Source of the DNA: Zygaena filipendulae
Taxonomy: Eukaryota; Arthropoda; Insecta; Lepidoptera; Zygaenidae
DNA length: 64,000 bases
Assembly (NCBI GenBank): GCA_907165275.2
Contig: OU015655.1
Coordinates: 13,466,501 to 13,530,500 of the forward strand
Direction: 5' to 3'
A program made the position numbers and the translations under genes. Under the pieces are notes generated by a model. It was not told where the DNA came from. It made no database searches and saw only the letters and a program-made list of their open reading frames with translations. This document shows positions 11,901-26,900 of this stretch, piece by piece (position 1 is the stretch's first letter; the number at the start of each line of letters is the position of its first letter).

Positions 11901-14900
11901 CTGTTCGTACCCGCACCGGCCGGCTAAAGATAACTTGCAGGTTGACCCGAGATCCGAGCTTGAATAGTCGCCGATGCACCACTCGTCAACATGCTTGTAA
12001 AAATGTACAATCGCATGCAAAAGTTCACACACGGTACGGAAGAAAAAATACGATTAGGTACGTGCATTCGAAAGCTATTCTGATTTATCAGCTCACATTT
12101 AGACTATACAAAACGACAGTAAAAAAGTTAGCCAATATTTATAAAAAAATCCGACTCAGTAGAAGATTTTGGGTGCATCGGTAGCCGTAGATAGATAGAT
12201 AAACTCTTTATTGACCACTATAAAAGAAAAAAGAAATACTTATGTTGACCACTATAAAAAAAAAAAGAAATACTTATGTAACAACAGGCGGTCTTATCGC
12301 TCACAGCGACCTCTTCCAGACAACCTTAGGTTGGGTTAGGTAAGTTTAGAGAAACAAAGTTTGGACGAAACTTTATTTGACACAACACATAAACAACAAC
12401 ACAAATATACACACAATGTACTCCAGAAACACGTGTAATGAACAATTTATTTATTTTGTTGTAAATGTACAAATTTATCTCCGTTTTTTACCCTACAAAC
12501 CATCGCTGCGGTGCACAGTGTGCCAACAAATTGGAAATCCAAGGAGAGAAAAATCTTTTTTTGAAATCATTTAAAAAAATTTAATCAAAGCGTGGGGGAC
12601 TGTACCGGTTGTTACAATATGGCAACACGCCAATGCGTGCGATCATCGTTTTGAGATAAGTTAAATCAGTGAAAAACCAATGTCCAATTCGTGATTGTGA
12701 CAATATTTAATAGTGTTTTATTGTTAGTACGTAGGTAGTTATGTTGATAGTTTTAAAATCGTTATGTCATACGACGTGTTCGTTCGCTTCTTCACATCAC
12801 GTGCGTGTTCTACGTACGTTTTATACATACTATGATACTTATGTCTTTTCTAATCCTACTAATATTATAAATTTGAAAGTGCGGATGTTTGAATGTTTGG
12901 ATGTCTAGGGGTACAGAGAAGAACATATGGGGTACTTTTTATCCCGGAATTCCCGCGGGAACTCCGAAATTACTGCGGGTTAAACCGCGGGGCACAAATT
13001 GTAAGTGTGATAAAGACAAAATATTTAATGTTTGCTTATTATGGATAAACCCAAAAACTGTAATAGTTAACCGATTGTAAAAATTCGTTCTCTTATAGTT
13101 AGAACCTCATTTATAGAATGGTGTTAATTATAATAGAAATTTCATTATTATTTAGCTTTTATTATTAATCATATGAGGGTCAATGAGTACGGCTTCGTTG
13201 TCCTTCGCGACGTCATTCAATACCGAAAAGCAATTTCATTTGCATTGGGTCCCTATTTAATTATTATACTATTAAATCATTCAGATACGTTGTCACGATG
13301 TACAAAGTATCCTTATTCGAAAACTTATCCAAGATTTGTTTCGGAAGATGTTAGTCACAAATTATTTTTACTCTTAGTACTAAAATTATGTATTTTGTTT
13401 AATTACTAATTAGACCCTATTAAACCAGATTTCAGTTGTGCTCACAAAGCGATCTGTACTGACTGTCGATTCATTTATCGTCACAAGCTTGAAGCTTGTA
13501 TGGGATCAAGTAAATCTGTGTGTTATGAAGGATTTTAATTATTGTGATATTTATTTTTAAACTATGTTTTACAAGTGTACGAACTTTATCTACCAGAGTA
13601 GTTTTCTAATCTATTGAGCTTACAGCCGGGGCGATGTTCTGTGATGTTGCTAGGTGCCCCGCTTTAGCCGGACATGTTTGGCTTTTTACGCACGTTTCCG
13701 GCCAAATATTTTGTCTTCTTGCCTGCCCGGATTTTGTTAGGCTTTTTGTCTGGCTACCGTGCGAGTCGAAAGTCGAGAGCAAGTGAAGCATAATACAAAA
13801 ACATAATAACAATTTAAATAAGTAATTGTTTTTTTTTTGTTATGAAATATTGTCCGATTTTTGGAACCGTCTTTTAGAATGTCCGGCTTTAAAATAAAAT
13901 TGATTAGCTATTATTGATTGATATGTCCGCGTTTAGGGCAAAATGTCCGGGCAAATTAGACCTGGGTAACCTTATCTCCGGCCCACGTTACGTGTATTCA
14001 CGTGATAGAACTTATCGCTCATATTTGCCGCAGTCCGCATATACCTGTTTATCGGGTTATCTTATCTCTGAATACGATTCGAGAACAGCGATCTGTGCAT
14101 GCGTGGCCATCTTTTTTTCAATGCTCATCTTCCTCGCACTCTGAATTCTGACTGCTTTCAATTTTACTTAGCACTAGCTGTCCCCCGCGGTTTCTCCCGC
14201 GGTAATTTCGGAGTTCCCGTGGAAATTTAGGCATAAAAAATATCACTCAGGACAAGTTGTAACTTAGGAGTTAGGACTACCTTCCTCTATAAGTGAAGGA
14301 ATTTTTACAATCGGTTCATTAGATCCAGAGATTACCCCCTACAACGTCACAAACTCACAATTCACAAACTTCACCTATTTATAATAATTGGACGCAGATA
14401 AACAATAACATGTTAACCCACAAAATGAAGTTATTGATTCAGAACGATTTATTGAGAGGCAGAGAACGTTTTTAAATTATTATCAGTTTACCTCATTACA
14501 TTGTTTAAATATGTAACTAAATATTGCGCATAAAAAATGTTGACACAAAATGGCGCTATAATTTTAAAACTTTCATTTACTCAAAATTTCTCCAGTGTGG
14601 GTTAACGCTCTATTGCTTATCTATGTCCAATTATGATAGTACTTATGATGGTAGTACACTTTATAGTAAAGTAGATAGATGACTAGTAAGTAGCCACTAC
14701 GATTACTCCAGGCCTTCTCTTGCTGCCTCCCCGAAGGGGAGGCAGCAGAGGTGTCTGCGTCGGGGCAGAGCCCCCTGCAGTGGGCGATCCCACGCTGTCC
14801 GCCACTACGGACAGGAACTGGGGGGCGGTTCAAAGACCGCGTGGATCGTCGGGACGGAGCCGACGCCGCCCGTCAGGGCGGCGTCCAGGCTCCGTCAGCC

Positions 14901-17900
14901 AAGCTAGGTGGGCTGCGTTGGCTCGTCATCGCGAGCGATAAGCTCGCGCGGATATCGCCTCCCCTCGGGTGGACGGGCGTGGAGGGGGGCCAGACCACGG
15001 ATGTGCTCGTGGTCCGACGCATCCGCCCGCTCGAACATCCGAGAGGTGAGCCGCTGGACGAACTCATCCAGCGGCTCGACCCTCAGGTCCCTCTGGATAG
15101 TGGAGTTCCTCACGTAGCGAGGAGCTCCGGCAGCGGCACGCAGTGCCAAGGCTTGCTGCGATTGCAGGCTCTCGAGCAGGGACGCACATGGCAGTGCGTA
15201 CCATGCCGGAGCGGCGTAGGTGAGTCGGGGCCTAATGTAGGTCTTGTAGACCCCGACTTTTACCCTCAGAGGGAGCCGAGAGTCGAGCACGCCGCGCAGC
15301 TGATACCGCGCGGCGCGGGCGCTCGCGATGACGTTTCTCACGTGAGGCCTCAACGTGAGCCGACGATCCAGCGTGACCCCCAGGTACTTTACCTGAGGGG
15401 ACCACGCAATGTCCTGCCCGTAGAGGCGGAGAGGTGGCGGTGGGCGTTTAAGATTGCCGACGCATATGGCCTGTGTCTTCCCGACATTGACCGACAGTCT
15501 CCACTTGGAGAGCCAGTCCGGGAGGAGGTCGAGCGTGCGCTGCAGCCGTTTCGCGGCGAACGCAGAGCTCATTGATGAGGTGTAGTACGCCGCGTCATCG
15601 GCGTACAGAGCCAACTCGACCCCATCCCCCACTGGGATGTCGTCGGTGTATCGGGAGTAACAGGCCGGGGAGAGGCAGCTGCCCTGCGGCACGCCGGCCC
15701 CGATCGGACGCTCAGTCGAGGTGACGTCCTCGACCGCCACACAGAAGCGACGGTCGGATAGAAAGGACGCCACCACCCGGACTATACGCCGGGGAAGCGC
15801 GGACGACGATAGCTTCAGCAGAAGACCCTCATGCCAGACCCTATCGAACGCCTTCTCCATGTCGAGGAGAACAGCGACGGTGGTTGTCCTCTTATTGAGG
15901 GCCACCGTCATGTGCTGGATCACCCTCGACAGCTGGAGGGTGGTGGAGTGTCCCGCCCGGAACCCAAACTGCTCCTTTCTAGGAGTGATGTGCGGAGACA
16001 TGCGTCGCAGCAGTAGCAGCTCGAACAGCTTCGAGAGCGTAGGCAGCAATGTGATAGGCCGGTAGCTGCCGGGGAGAGTGACATTCTTCCCCGGTTTGGG
16101 CAGCATGATGACCCTGCCGGTTTTCCACACGGTGGGATAGTGCCCCGTGCGCAGGATACCGTTATACAGGCGCGTCACCGCCGCTATGGAGCGAAACGGC
16201 AGGTGACGCAGCGCTGCATTAGTGATACCGTCTGCGCCCGGGGCCTTACGCGGCTTCAGCTTTCGGGTCATCCGCTGCACCTCACCGGGGGAGAACACGA
16301 TTGGGTCCTCCTCCGGCGCTATCGGCGCCGCGAAGTACTCCCGAAGCTGGGCAACCACTGCTGCGACGTGCTCCACATCGTCAGTGGGGTTTGGGCGGAA
16401 CTGGCGTTCGAGATGGTCGGCGAGGATCCTCGCGCGGTCTTCCGCGCGGTACCTCAGCGTACCGTCGTCCGCTGTGAGCGGTCTGATCGGGGGCCGGGCG
16501 CCAGAGAGTTGGCGGCAGAGGCGATGGACACTGGTCCAGTCCTCGCTTGCCGCCTCTATGCGCCTCTCCCATGCGTCGGCTTCGTGCTCCCTCAGGGCGT
16601 CCTTGATCTTGTCCGTGAGGGCGTTGAGCTCCGTCTTCATCCGGGGGCAGCGACATTGCTGCCACCGCCTGCGCAGGCGCCTCTTCTCGCTAATCATGTT
16701 CCTGATGTCGGCGGGAAGCGGGGGCAACCTGCCCCCCGTCGGCATGGTGCGCGAGGAGGTGTTGAGGGCGCCTTGGACACAGGTGGTGATGTCCGAAGCC
16801 AGGAGCTCAACGTCCCCCGGAGAGACGAGGGGCCTCGAGGGGGTGCTCGTCGCCATCGAGCTGGAGAAACTTTTCCAGTCTATCGATCGGCGCGGCGCTG
16901 GTGGCGAGACTCTTTGTGGCATGTTCGCCAGGACGACCAGGACCGGGACATGGTCAGAGCCCATGTCCTCGGGCAGGGCCTCTATAGAGGGCCGGCAGAG
17001 GAGCCCACGGTGGGCTATGAGGTCGATGACGTCAGGTTGAAACGACGTCCGGGCCGGATAATGAACACTACGATTTGCTTTGTACCGTCCATGTTCTAGT
17101 CTGCACAAGTGCACAGTTGTTTGGGTGTCAAAGGTTGTATAATCTAACGCCGATGTTCCAATTATAAATTCGACGTATATTTTATAAACATTGAGGGAAT
17201 ATGCCACTCAAAGTCTCAGTTTTTATAAATAAATGTATTAAGAATAATAATTAAACGTTAATATTAAAATTAACACTGTGTATAGCAAAAGATACTTTTA
17301 TATTACACAGCCTCTTCCCAGATGCTAAACTCAAGTTGAGTTTAAATTATGTAAAGTTATATTCGAAAAAAATAAAACATACATACAATCGAACATAGAA
17401 CCTCCTCCTTTTTGGAAGTCGGTTAAAAAGGTATAAAATGGCAGATATAATATTTGGAGGTTTCTCGGGCCTGCGCTGAGTGGAGTGCAATGGATTAATC
17501 CTTCTACCAGCAAAATAAATTCATAATATTGTTTTCACTACACATAATCTTACTGTGGTTATTTAAAATAACCTATTATGAATAATTTGATTCGTCATAC
17601 GCGTTACATTCACGGAAGTACTGGTATATTTAAATTTAATAATGCTTACTTCGAATAATTTATACTTAGTTATATTTTAAAAATGTCTGCGCTTCAAATT
17701 GATGATTATTATTTCATTTTTGTCACCAACATCCGACCGAGGTGTTCTTCTATGGAGTCCGTGTATCCCGTCCCTCCTTTAATACTTATAATATCATTGT
17801 TCGCAGGCAAATAGGCTTGTTTCCGGGGTATAAAATCAAGATTCTATTTAGTCCGTCTTGTAGACAAAAATGTTGGAAAAAATATTGGACACGTATTTTT

Positions 17901-20900
17901 AAATTTTTTACGTGATCAAAAAATTACGGAGATACATGTCATTTCGGCAGCGTGCTATAGATAAACTGTAGCACGTTGTGACGTCACGCGACAATTCGAC
18001 TTAATGTCTTGACTTTTTTTATTTACGTAAAAAATGAAAAATTATGTCCTATATTTTTTATTAATCTACATGACGGAGTAAATACTAACTTGGTTGACGA
18101 GCCCATGGTATAATTAATCTGTTCACAAATTTGACATAAAAAGCCACTGTTTTTCATTTGCGAGCGCTCGAGTTCGACCGCTCGCAAATGAGGTTGGGTT
18201 TGAACTGCGACCACAACAGAATCAAATTGCATCGATCTCCGATGCGTTACCACCCACTAACAATGCACTTTCTGTCTTCGGTATTATACAAAATACGGGC
18301 TGTTTGTAAACGGACGCATCATACCGTATGGCAACGACATATATGTAATTTGTATATGTACATAATAATTGCGTGTGTACTCTTATATTATGCCATATTA
18401 TTCTCGTTATCACCATGATGTACTGACAGTAATTTCAACTTTTTTAAGTGATGGTACCGATCCTAAGTAATAAATATATTTTGATTTTGATCGGTCAATC
18501 TCTGTTATAGGTAGGTACGCGAACACTCGGAAGTCGTGTCATTTCCACTACGTTGACATCTAGTTGAAATGATTCAATTGTGTTACTTTGTTTTTGAGTG
18601 AATTACACAACAAAAAAACATAGTGGACCAGGGACCATCCGTCTAGCGGTAAATGCGGTAAATTCTGAAACCAATACATATTGTGTTTCCTTATCGTGAA
18701 ATTTTTCATCATTGAAAAAGCAAGCGTGCTACAGTACAAAATAAATGAGCGGTTGGCACGCGCTTCAAATATCCCTTGCTTTAATGAACAGTAAAAGGTA
18801 TCTAGCGTACTAAATAATAAGACTGGTAGTTCAATGCGTGAAGTAGAAATGTGTAGTCACAATGTATACCATTGACCTTCCATTGAATGACTTGCACTGG
18901 TATAACTATTTCCTTATGCATCTTTGATTAAATATTTCATTGACACACACTCTGTGGTCGATTCTAGGGTGATATCTAAATTTTAAAAAAAGCGGACAAT
19001 CGCGAATCGGACTACCGAGGGTTCCGTACTAATTTGTTGGGCCCAGCACATTTAATTTTTTACGTACTTTAAATAAAGACTTTATTATTTAATAACAAAT
19101 GTATAGTATTCAGATTTTCCCTGTACTTGAACTATAAGATTTTATAGAGATATTACTTGCTAAATTTTTTTAGTTCAAGTCACCGAAAAGTACTCTATAA
19201 ATTTTGATTTCTATACGTTTTTTGCGGCTTAAACGGCTGTATATTTTTGTGAGTGAACTCAGTAGCTTGATTTTTCCACAGCTTCAAGGAACCGTAGACC
19301 ATAATATTATGGTTTTAATTTCAACTCGATACCTCCACGCGTTTCCATGATAAATGGTCTTGACTGACAACAAAGTGATCCTTCAGTGTTCCGTGTTTTT
19401 TGAAGAGGATAGATGTCACATCTTTTCAATTTTTTTTTATCAATGTCAATGTCAAATATCTATACAGAGTTATCCACACAAAGTAGCGGTTTCATTTATC
19501 CCTTTTCTTGTCGATGATGCCTTTATCTTAAAACGGTGGTCTATTTGTCCCCAGGTTATGATTTTTCTAAGACTATAACTAATAATGCAAACCAGCTGCA
19601 AAACCTTTTGGGAGTTGCTATCTCTTATCTCAAGCATACATCTCATGCGAGTTATCGTGTGTTGTTGAAAGATATGTCTACCGCTAACGTTACCTAGCGT
19701 TCATCTTTCGATCACGAGTGTCCTTGAGTGACCTTTGGAAGGTGAATACTCAACTCAACTTTAAATACTCAGTATTTTATCTATACTAATATTATAAAGA
19801 TGATTTCAAGATTCACCATTAGAATGCTACCTGATCCCTGAGTAACATAAGCTATATGGCCTATATTGTAACCCAGAATTCCCGCGGGAACTCCGAAATT
19901 ACCGCAGGTGAAACCGCGGGGAGCAGCTATCACTAATATTATAAATGCGAATGAAACTCTGTTTGTGTCTATCTGTCTGTCTGTCTGTTACGCTTTCGCG
20001 TCTTAACGGCTCAACCGGTCACCGTGCAACTTTGTACACACGTTGTCAGAGGTACAGATAAGAGCAGAGTGTACTTCCCGGAATTCCTGCGGGATCTCCG
20101 AAATTTCCGCGGGGAACCGCTAGTAATAAATAAAAAAAATTAAAATACACTCACTATAATCAATACCTAATAATTAACCAAAAAATTGATGTAGTTATTT
20201 TCATAATTTCATTTTTAACGTTTGACCTAAGTTTTATGTTAATGTTGAAAAGTAATTAACTCACCCAACTTAGAACCTAGTCGGTTGGCGCAGTTTTTCT
20301 GTACCTACGCGGAAAAACGTAGGTAAGTACCTACACGTTCTTTTTTCTTACAACTCCACAATCGTGTTTTAGGCACTGACCCTGACACTGGTTTCGCACC
20401 GACGATGTGGCGGTCCATCCATGACGTCATATCGCTTCAAATTAATATGCGAATGAATTGATTTTTTTATTGTCTTCTTACTGGTTAATTATGGGTTAAA
20501 TTACTAGGAGTACATGCTGATCTTCTTCCCTGTTAATGTTTGAATTTTATTGCCGTGAGATTTTTCTAATTATACATAATTAACAGATTTGGTGATATTT
20601 TGGGCTGATCGGTTCACGTACGTGCGTCGATGAGTTATCATATTCAATAAATAAATAATCTAATCGTTTGAGACAGTATATGTGTTGCGGACGGGCGGTG
20701 GCTTCTCCGATGTGTACGACGCGAAACCACACCGTCCTCGGTAGCAAAGGGTGTGACCGCCTGTGGTGCGGGGTTGGAGTAACTCGACGATCCCCGCGCC
20801 GCGCTGGTGACGGCCACTCGTAGTTATACCCGATCACCCCAAAGGGAAATAGAAGTAAAACACCTTCTATATGGGTTGGAGGGTAAAGGTGGTAGAGCCG

Positions 20901-23900
20901 AGTGAGACGGGCAGCACAACAGCGACAGCGACTCTCGTAGCGAATGACTTCTTCTTGCTTGTCACTTAGGTATTGATCTGCGATTCGAACTTTTGAAACT
21001 GGAACTGGAACTAACTACTTTTCAAAACCGGTTCGCTAAGCCGGCCCTATGTCGTACCGTAAAGAGAGCCGCTTTTTCGCATCCGATTCTGATTCATTTT
21101 GCTAGCCCGTTTCACTATGCCCGACCCAGTTTTACCCCAATTTCTTTATTTAATCTTAAGTGTATCGGTATGTCTCTTACATCAATAAATAGGTCTTAGT
21201 TTTCCCTATCGAAACATACCGATACCAATACCTAATACATAATACGAATTACATTAAATAGCAAAAACCCTACCTAGAACGAGGCGTATCGCTCGTTCGC
21301 GCGCTCGCAGTTCCTAATTCCTTTGTGTCGATACACACAAAGGAAGCATATTGAGGCGCTGGGTGATAACATTAAAAACTAAACATGCAACATAAAAATA
21401 CTTAAATTAGACACATAACACATATTACATTACTGCAAACACAATCCTATACCTAATTATCATTAATCAAACATAATCACAACATAACCTATAGTACTCA
21501 GTATAAGATGCAACACAATTCTGTATCTAAGCAAATACAATTAATCAAAACATAATCACATTGTACACAATGATGCAAACCCAAAATTAAATTGTTGAAC
21601 TATCAAACATTAGTCGAAATCATAGCACGTAACATTATACACACGAGATCTAACCTATACTTTCTAGAAATGCCTCAGGCTAAGTGAGCATGCGTATCCT
21701 TCAATCACGTGGGAATATCACAATAGATAAAGACTAATTCGGAATCGAGTAAACGACTAAACAATCAATTTCAAACATACATATAAGTTCGTATTACTCG
21801 AAAGTCCCTATCACCAACTCACGTATAATTCCCACGTTCTCATACAACACATTATCAACACACTCATGAATTAACCTACAAAATAAAATACCTAAACCAT
21901 AAACATAAGCAAGAATTAGGTAAGTAAATTGGAATCATCATAATACCAAGATTACAGGTCTCATCAATATACCATACCTAATTACATTGCTGGCATTCCT
22001 ATAAACATAATTTCCCTATACAACGACTATTTACCTATTTGATACATTCTTGTAAACAAACCTAACGTACGAATTATTATTTATTTGTCTTAAAACGTTC
22101 GTCTACAAACTGTTCAAGCACAACTTTTACCTAGCTTTGGGTCGCATAAAAAACATACCGTTCTTTGAAACAATGGACACTCGGACCGGCGCGTCACTGT
22201 TGCTAACACTTGGTGCGTACACGTGCATACGACGTGGGAAAGAGCGAGACCGGACAACGAACGCACCATCACCTTACTCTTTTCTACAAGAAGCGTAAGC
22301 TTTCTTCCACAAAAGATACGAATTGCATTCGATGTTCGACTCCAATATCCTACGCCGTATACTCACCAAATGCGCACACCGCGAGTCGCGCAGATTCGCG
22401 TGCTAACCTTTTGGCCGTCGCTAACAATATGAATTAATTGATTAATTACAATGTTAATTACATTTTCTTTCAACAACGTAGTACCTAATGTATGTATTAA
22501 TCACTACGAAACTGAGCACAAAAGACGTCTTTTTTGCCTAGAACCAAAACAGTGCAGAAATGTTATGTGAAATCTCATCATTGCACAGTTTTAAATTTAC
22601 CACAGAGGTTTAAACATTAGATCGATCAAAAAGATACTGGCTGAAAGTTAAGTTCGACTGAATAAAACCGACTTGGTGAAAATAATTATTATTATTAACA
22701 AAACAAAACACACACACACAACAAAACAATCACATAATAATTATTATTATAGTGGATTATTATCGCTCCCTTAGCGAAAACACATTGCCACAAGCGTGAC
22801 GATCAAAATAATATGGAAATGACATTGCCTTGCGAGATGCCACGTGCCTGCTACCAAGGGCATAATATCGAGACGTCAGCGTGCGTGCGTAACGAAGCGC
22901 TTGAATTTTGTCTGAGACCCGTTTCTAAATAGGCCTTTTTATTTCATTATGTAACCCCAACCACTCACTTATAAAATACTAGCTGTTCCCCGCAGTTTCA
23001 CCTGCAGTAATTTCCGAGCTCCCGCGAGAATTGCCCTAGCTATATCCTTCTCTGTATGGTCGGTCAAGGAGCAAGGAAACCATTACATTTTCACTGGTTG
23101 ATTTATTTTTTAGATTAACATTTTTAAGGTTATACAGAACGATGCGATGCGATTGTGATGTGATTCAGACTGCGAAGGTGAAACAATTAGATATGTCACC
23201 GTCACCATCCGTAGTGTAATCTACACGTAGGGATGCCATCTCTAAAATTTGGCAACCAGGACAAAAAGCGCATAATCTCCGGATTTTGGAGCTCAGAACC
23301 CGGACACTACAACAGTCTTTTAAACATAAAATTTCTTAAACATACTTAAACTAAATGTGGTCTTCTTAAAAGTAAAGCAACCAAACAAGAACTTCTTTAA
23401 GTTGTAGAGACTAACGGCCGCACTCAGAGTCGACTTTATTGATTACTTAGTTAAGTATAGATTTTTAAAACAAAACTGCCGCAATCAGAGACGTTCAGTA
23501 AATTAATGTTAATTGGCATTTAATGAGATGTAACTTAATTAGTTAAATGCCAATTAACATTAATTTATTAAACTTGTCTGATTGCGGCAGTTTTATTTTA
23601 AAAATCTATACTTAACTAAGTAATCATTAAAGTCGACTCTGAGTGCAGCGGTAAGTCTCCCGTATCTATTTCATAAAACATAATTTCAACCATATATATA
23701 CCTACCTACTCATTTGGCGCACGAGTCGCACTGCCGCTCGGCGACCAAAAATTACAAAAATTCAAACCCGGACTACAAATGAAACCCAGCTCGGACGGTC
23801 CCCGGACGCCCTCTAAACTAGGACAAATCTGGGGAAACCCGGATGGATGGCAACCCTATCCACAGAGCACTGTTAGTACTACTACTACAGTTGAGTTTGG

Positions 23901-26900
23901 TTGACAAGAGCTTGGAGGACTCTTACCAAATGATATATTATCCTCAACCATCCTCAACCTAAAAAGCCTACGGAGCACTCGAAACCGTCTGAAGTAAAAA
24001 TCTTTGCATACCTATGCCAAACACGTTTTAAATAAAAAAAAAAAATCTTTTTTTTTTTCAAGTACTCGTTATTGACGTGATCGATCTGAAACGTGAATAT
24101 GCTGAAGAAGTCGAATCTATTTCTGTATTACTTTAAAACGCCACTGTTTTATATTTGTATCAATAGGTAGTAGGTACATGATATGTATATTGTAGTATGC
24201 CTATACTAGTTAAGCTGACTTCATTCATGTGATTTTAGTTTTTCCCGTAGGTGTTCGTATGAACATTGAATCTGGGTCATTTTCTAGCGCGCAAGGCCAT
24301 ATTTTCACGTTTCCTTGTTCACCGTTTTACAGTAGAACAAGGAAGTAGGAAGGAACATGGAACTCGCATTTAAAAATTACCCTTGTAAGTATGTATGTAA
24401 CATACCCCTCCTGTAATTTTTAAAATCCAAAGGAATCAAATCATTTCAGAAACATACGAAAAATGTATTGACATCAGAACAGTTTAATTGGTCCATGGTC
24501 AGAACGGGTTAATTGACAAAAAAAAAACCCTTACAAAATCGAATATAAAAACACAAATGGATCGATGTATTGTATAGATCCAATCTTTCTAGGCGAGTAT
24601 AAAATAATTTAGTTAGGCTCTTGAATAACCTTTTAATTTTTTTCGAATTAGGTTTGTAAGTATTTACTTTTAATCTATAGCTACTTTACATAATTGCACC
24701 AACCAGAAGGTAAACCACCTGATTAAGTTGGTTGTTTTCCTCAAAGACCTTATTATGTATTTATGTAAAAACGCTAGGTCTTTGTGACTGTCGATTAATA
24801 TCGTTTATCTACGTTTGAATACCTATTATATAGCTGTTTCACCCGCGATAATTTCGGAGGTTCCGCGGAATTTTCACCCTACGGATGCCTACGTCCAGAA
24901 CACACCTTCCAAGTTTCAGGTCTCTACGATCAGCGGTTTAGGCTGTGCGTTGATCCATCAGTCATTCAGGACAAAGAATTTTATATGTATCATTGATATA
25001 TTAGGGTTTTGTTAATATATGAATGATATGTATAGATAGATTCAGCTCCATCGAATCGAATCCATTGAAATTTTTAAATAAATGTTCCATTTAGCGAGTG
25101 TTGAAGCATAAGGTCACTTATATGTTTAATCAAGATCATACACCAGGTTAAAATAATAACACACACACTTATTTTTATCTTAACTTCGAACAATCTACTA
25201 GTCGATAAAAGAGAAGGAGAGGCATTTGACTCAGAAAATTATCTATAGGGTAAGGGCTCAATATCAACGTTCAGGATTCCCAATATTTAATGGCGTCCTT
25301 ACTACGGCAGTTACCCTAGCACCGTACGTCTTTGTAGTCATCTAACTGCGCGTGCGCGATGACCCAACACACATACAAGTACACATACATACACACAAAC
25401 ACCCTCATTCAGCCGTCTAGCTAAACCTCTAAACTAACCACAGTCATGTAATTAGAGATCTTAATTAATGTCGCTTATAGAAAATACATAATTTTGCACT
25501 TCGCACTTTACCATTATATGACCTCTTTCATCACTGCCCAGAATTTTAACTTAAAATCGATTAAATTCAGTTTTTTAGGGTAGGCATTCCCCCCGTTGGC
25601 TACGCCTATGCGGTTAGATTAAAGAATGGCCCTCGCTAAACGGATAGATTCTCTTGTGTCAATTGCGTTAAACTCTGGCACGACACTGGCCCTACTTTGA
25701 TTGATTCGTTGACCCCCAACTCGATTGCTTTGACCGTTTTAATCGAATTACATAATGTAATATGTATACAGTTCAATAGTGTCCGTCTACGAGTACAGTA
25801 TGTTGACTAAAGAGGCGATCGTCGTGTTCGTATAAGTACGAGTATTTGGACACCGTTTATTACGGTCTCGATTTGCGTGCGATCAAATGAATTGATCAAT
25901 CAATGGAATTTACCTACTACCTACCTATACTTGTGTGACGCGTAACGTTTGTTGTGATGTTACATCCATACTAGGCTTGTGTGGATCGGGGTAACCTTAT
26001 AAAATGAGTCCACGATAACGAACGTAGCTATTATTTAGCTGTAAGTCCACAAGTTTTAAAAAGCAGGCATAAACTAAGTATCACCCGCTATATGAAAATT
26101 ATATCGCATGGAAGAGAATAACCTCAGTTTAGTATGAGAACAAGTGTCGCCGGGTGATTTTCTATATGTCTATACATATAGGTAAATAAAATTGAAGTGA
26201 CTATTTGTAATTCCAAATTAACAGCTTTTCACTAAAAGCATATGAAAGTTTATACGGTACCTACTTACATAAAACATTCTTTTTTATTTTTGTCTGTTTG
26301 TTACGGCTCATCTCTGAAACGGCTGGACCGATTTTAACGGAATTCACTGATCACTGGCAGATAGCTGATGTTACAAGGAGTAACATGGGATACTTTAATT
26401 TTAGAAAAAAAATTGTTCCTGCGGGAATTCCGAAACTCACGCGGGTGAAACCGCGGGGCACAGCTAGTCGTACATAAAAACGTATCATCGCGCTTAAAAA
26501 CGTTTATTAACATAACGAGACGTATGAAACGCCAATCTGTTGCGTTTTCACTTTTCACGTGAGTGTTTTCAAAATTCACGTGGAAAATTGACCATATTTT
26601 GCTCTTTAAACTTCGTTTGAAATCGTGGCGCGCCTGCCTCGCATACATCTCTTTTGTTACAGTAGAACCTCGATTATCCGTACCTTAAGAAATCAATAAA
26701 TTTTATACCAACTCGCTCACTTCAATAAGCTTACTTAAACATACATGACACTTCAAACTTCCTCGCGCAATGCACTCGAGTATGGCGTTCACGCCCTCCT
26801 TCAGTTGTACGTCCAATAAATCGAATTCCGATATGAAGGGCGGCACTGAAATACAACGTGTACCCAATTCGGGCGTGAATTATTTATTTATACATAATAT

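Noticed and set aside
14751..17099. Long plus-strand ORFs (274, 319, 272 codons) over the GC-rich block
   Set aside because: They are antisense shadows of the minus-strand reverse transcriptase. GC-rich coding DNA has few stops on the other strand, and their products (Arg/Gly-rich) match nothing.
17066..17207. N-terminal 45 codons of the reverse-transcriptase ORF
   Set aside because: They lie outside the target-site duplication, so this is host intron read through in frame, not element sequence.
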